From assembly GCF_030657435.1 (NCBI RefSeq), contig NZ_JAUTWS010000001.1:124001-188000 (forward strand): 64,000 nt of DNA, read 5' to 3'. A program made the translations under genes and the position numbers. Shown here piece after piece: positions 62,852 to 64,000 of the stretch (within the stretch, counting starts at the first letter, position 1; every line of letters begins with the position of its first letter). Origin of the DNA: Paracraurococcus lichenis (GTDB lineage Bacteria; Pseudomonadota; Alphaproteobacteria; Acetobacterales; Acetobacteraceae). Below the pieces are notes generated by a model. The model ran no database searches. It was not told where the DNA came from and saw only the letters and a list, made by a program, of their open reading frames with translations.

Positions 62852-63628
62852 GTGTCCGACACCATCCTGGAAACGAACGGGCTGACCAAGGAATTCATGG
62901 GCTTCGTCGCCGTCGGCGACGTCTCCCTGAAGATCCGCCGCGGCAGCATCCATGGCCTGATCGGCCCGAACGGCGCCGGGAAGACCACCTGCTTCAATCT
63001 TCTCACCAAATTCCTGCAGCCGACCCGCGGGACCATCCACTATGACGGCCGCGACATCACGAAGCTCAAGCCGGCGCAGGTGGCGCGGCTGGGGCTGGTG
63101 CGCAGCTTCCAGATCTCGGCCGTCTTCCCGCACCTGACGGTGCTGGAGAATGTCCGCGTGGCGCTGCAGCGCCAGCGCGGCGGCAGCTTCGACTTCTGGC
63201 GCTCCGATTCGCTGCTGCGGCAATACGACGACCGGGCGCGCGGGCTGCTCGCCGATGTCGGGCTGACGGGCTACGAGGCGCTGCCGGCCGGCGAGCTGCC
63301 CTATGGCCGCAAGCGGGCGCTCGAGATCGCCACGACGCTCGCCATGGAGCCGCAGATGATGCTGCTCGACGAGCCGACCGCCGGCATGACGCATGAGGAC
63401 GTGGACCGCATCGTCGCGCTGATCAAGCGCGTGGCGGCGGGCCGCACCGTGCTGCTGGTGGAGCACAACCTGAAGGTCGTCTCCGGCCTCTGCGACACCA
63501 TCACGGTCCTGACGCGCGGCCGCGTGCTGGCGGAGGGCGACTACCAGAGCGTGGCGAGGAACCCGGAAGTCATCGCGGCCTATCTCGGCAGCGAGGCGCA
63601 TACGGTCACCGAGGGAGTGCCGGTCTGA
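62852..63628 (+). CDS. livG: LivG-type ABC transporter ATPase
   Basis: A 258-residue ATPase starting at GTG 62852 with GGGGAGA about ten bases upstream. Walker A is LIGPNGAGKTTCFNLLTKFL, Q-loop region LVRSFQISAVFPHLTVLENV, signature region LPYGRKRALEIATTLAMEP, Walker B MMLLDEPTAGMTHEDVDRIV and switch LLVEHNLKVVSGLCDTITVL. It belongs to a second Liv-type importer whose remaining genes lie beyond the right edge. The 261-bp gap before it (62591-62851) holds no gene I can support. Confidence 0.94.
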   Translation: MSDTILETNGLTKEFMGFVAVGDVSLKIRRGSIHGLIGPNGAGKTTCFNLLTKFLQPTRGTIHYDGRDITKLKPAQVARLGLVRSFQISAVFPHLTVLENVRVALQRQRGGSFDFWRSDSLLRQYDDRARGLLADVGLTGYEALPAGELPYGRKRALEIATTLAMEPQMMLLDEPTAGMTHEDVDRIVALIKRVAAGRTVLLVEHNLKVVSGLCDTITVLTRGRVLAEGDYQSVARNPEVIAAYLGSEAHTVTEGVPV

Positions 63629-64000
63629 TGTCCGCAACCCTGGAAGCGACCCGCCCCGCCGCGGCCGGGCAGGCCATGCTGGAGGTGAAGAACCTCGAGG
63701 CCTGGTATGGAGAGAGCCACGTCCTGCACGGCGTCGGGCTCGAGATCCGGCCGGGCGAGGTGGTCACCCTGCTCGGCCGCAACGGCGCCGGCAAGACCAC
63801 GACGCTGCGCGCCATCATGGGCCTGGTCGGCCGGCGCGCCGGCAGCATCCGCTTCGACGGGCGGGAGACGATCAACGACCGCTCCGACCTGATCGCCCGC
63901 GCCGGCATCGGCTACTGCCCGGAGGAGCGCGGCATCTTCGCCAGCCTGACGGTGACGGAGAACCTGCTGCTGCCGCCGGTGGTCAAGTCCGGCGGCCTCG
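63628..64000 (+). CDS. livF: LivF-type ABC transporter ATPase (3' end outside window)
   Basis: The first 124 codons of a LivF ATPase. After a short N-terminal extension come MLEVKNLEAWYGESHVLHGV, Walker A LLGRNGAGKTTTLRAIMGLV and the Q-loop region AGIGYCPEERGIFASLTVTE. ATG 63628 overlaps the LivG stop (TGATG). The signature and Walker B motifs would be to the right of the window. Confidence 0.92.
   Translation, partial: MSATLEATRPAAAGQAMLEVKNLEAWYGESHVLHGVGLEIRPGEVVTLLGRNGAGKTTTLRAIMGLVGRRAGSIRFDGRETINDRSDLIARAGIGYCPEERGIFASLTVTENLLLPPVVKSGGL

Overview
This is a GC-rich, gene-dense 64 kb stretch of a bacterial chromosome. Codon use, many Bug-type (TctC) solute-binding proteins, ATGA-style gene overlaps and an alphaproteobacterial style of envelope polysaccharide genes suggest an alphaproteobacterium, most likely Acetobacteraceae (Roseomonas-like). 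That placement is inference: no rRNA or other marker lies in the window. No tRNA, rRNA, CRISPR array, insertion sequence or prophage gene was recognised, and no gap between genes exceeds about 300 bp.

Layout. 1-2.8 kb (minus): an ECF sigma factor, its anti-sigma factor, a periplasmic metal-sensor-like protein and a NodT-type outer membrane efflux lipoprotein cut by the left edge; the set resembles the cnr metal-efflux module. 2.9-10 kb (minus): an envelope polysaccharide operon (priming sugar transferase, Wzx-type flippase, two GT4 and two GT2 glycosyltransferases, a DUF218 protein). 10-17 kb: small unknown genes, an L-2-hydroxyglutarate-oxidase-like enzyme, a crotonase divergent from an HMG-CoA-lyase-like enzyme plus a CaiB/BaiF CoA-transferase, a GNAT protein and an SDR. 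17-22 kb: a second sugar locus with two unfamiliar proteins. 22-31 kb: an aldehyde dehydrogenase, an S1/P1 nuclease, a bacterial CDC48-type AAA+ ATPase, a ModA-like protein, an SDR, a phosphatase, and a radical SAM protein with its SPASM-like part on a separate gene. 31-41 kb: four orphan Bug proteins, an orphan ABC binding protein, an enolase-superfamily enzyme, a BenE-type transporter and a split chromate transporter. 41-52 kb (plus): a beta-oxidation operon resembling pim (dicarboxylate) genes, running into a Liv-type ABC importer with a fused LivH-LivM permease. 52-60 kb: a reductive nicotinate-type pathway (molybdenum hydroxylase, 6-hydroxynicotinate reductase, UPF0280 protein) divergent from a clear enamidase homologue. 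60-64 kb: a UPF0104-type membrane protein, a radical SAM/SPASM protein, a DUF1185 protein and the start of another Liv ABC operon.

The most interesting signals are these. A family of dispersed palindromic elements occurs as 63-bp tandem units at 12.3 and 36.1 kb. One copy sits in frame inside the molybdenum hydroxylase gene at 55.6 kb, and a possible sister family supplies the C-terminus of the 60.7 kb membrane protein. Two genes (1.7 and 59.7 kb) appear to start at CTG codons fused to the upstream stop as CTGA. A radical SAM core carrying an envelope-polysaccharide-type N-terminal domain is separated from its SPASM-like domain. The nicotinate-type locus contains first, second and third pathway steps around one divergent promoter with a direct repeat.
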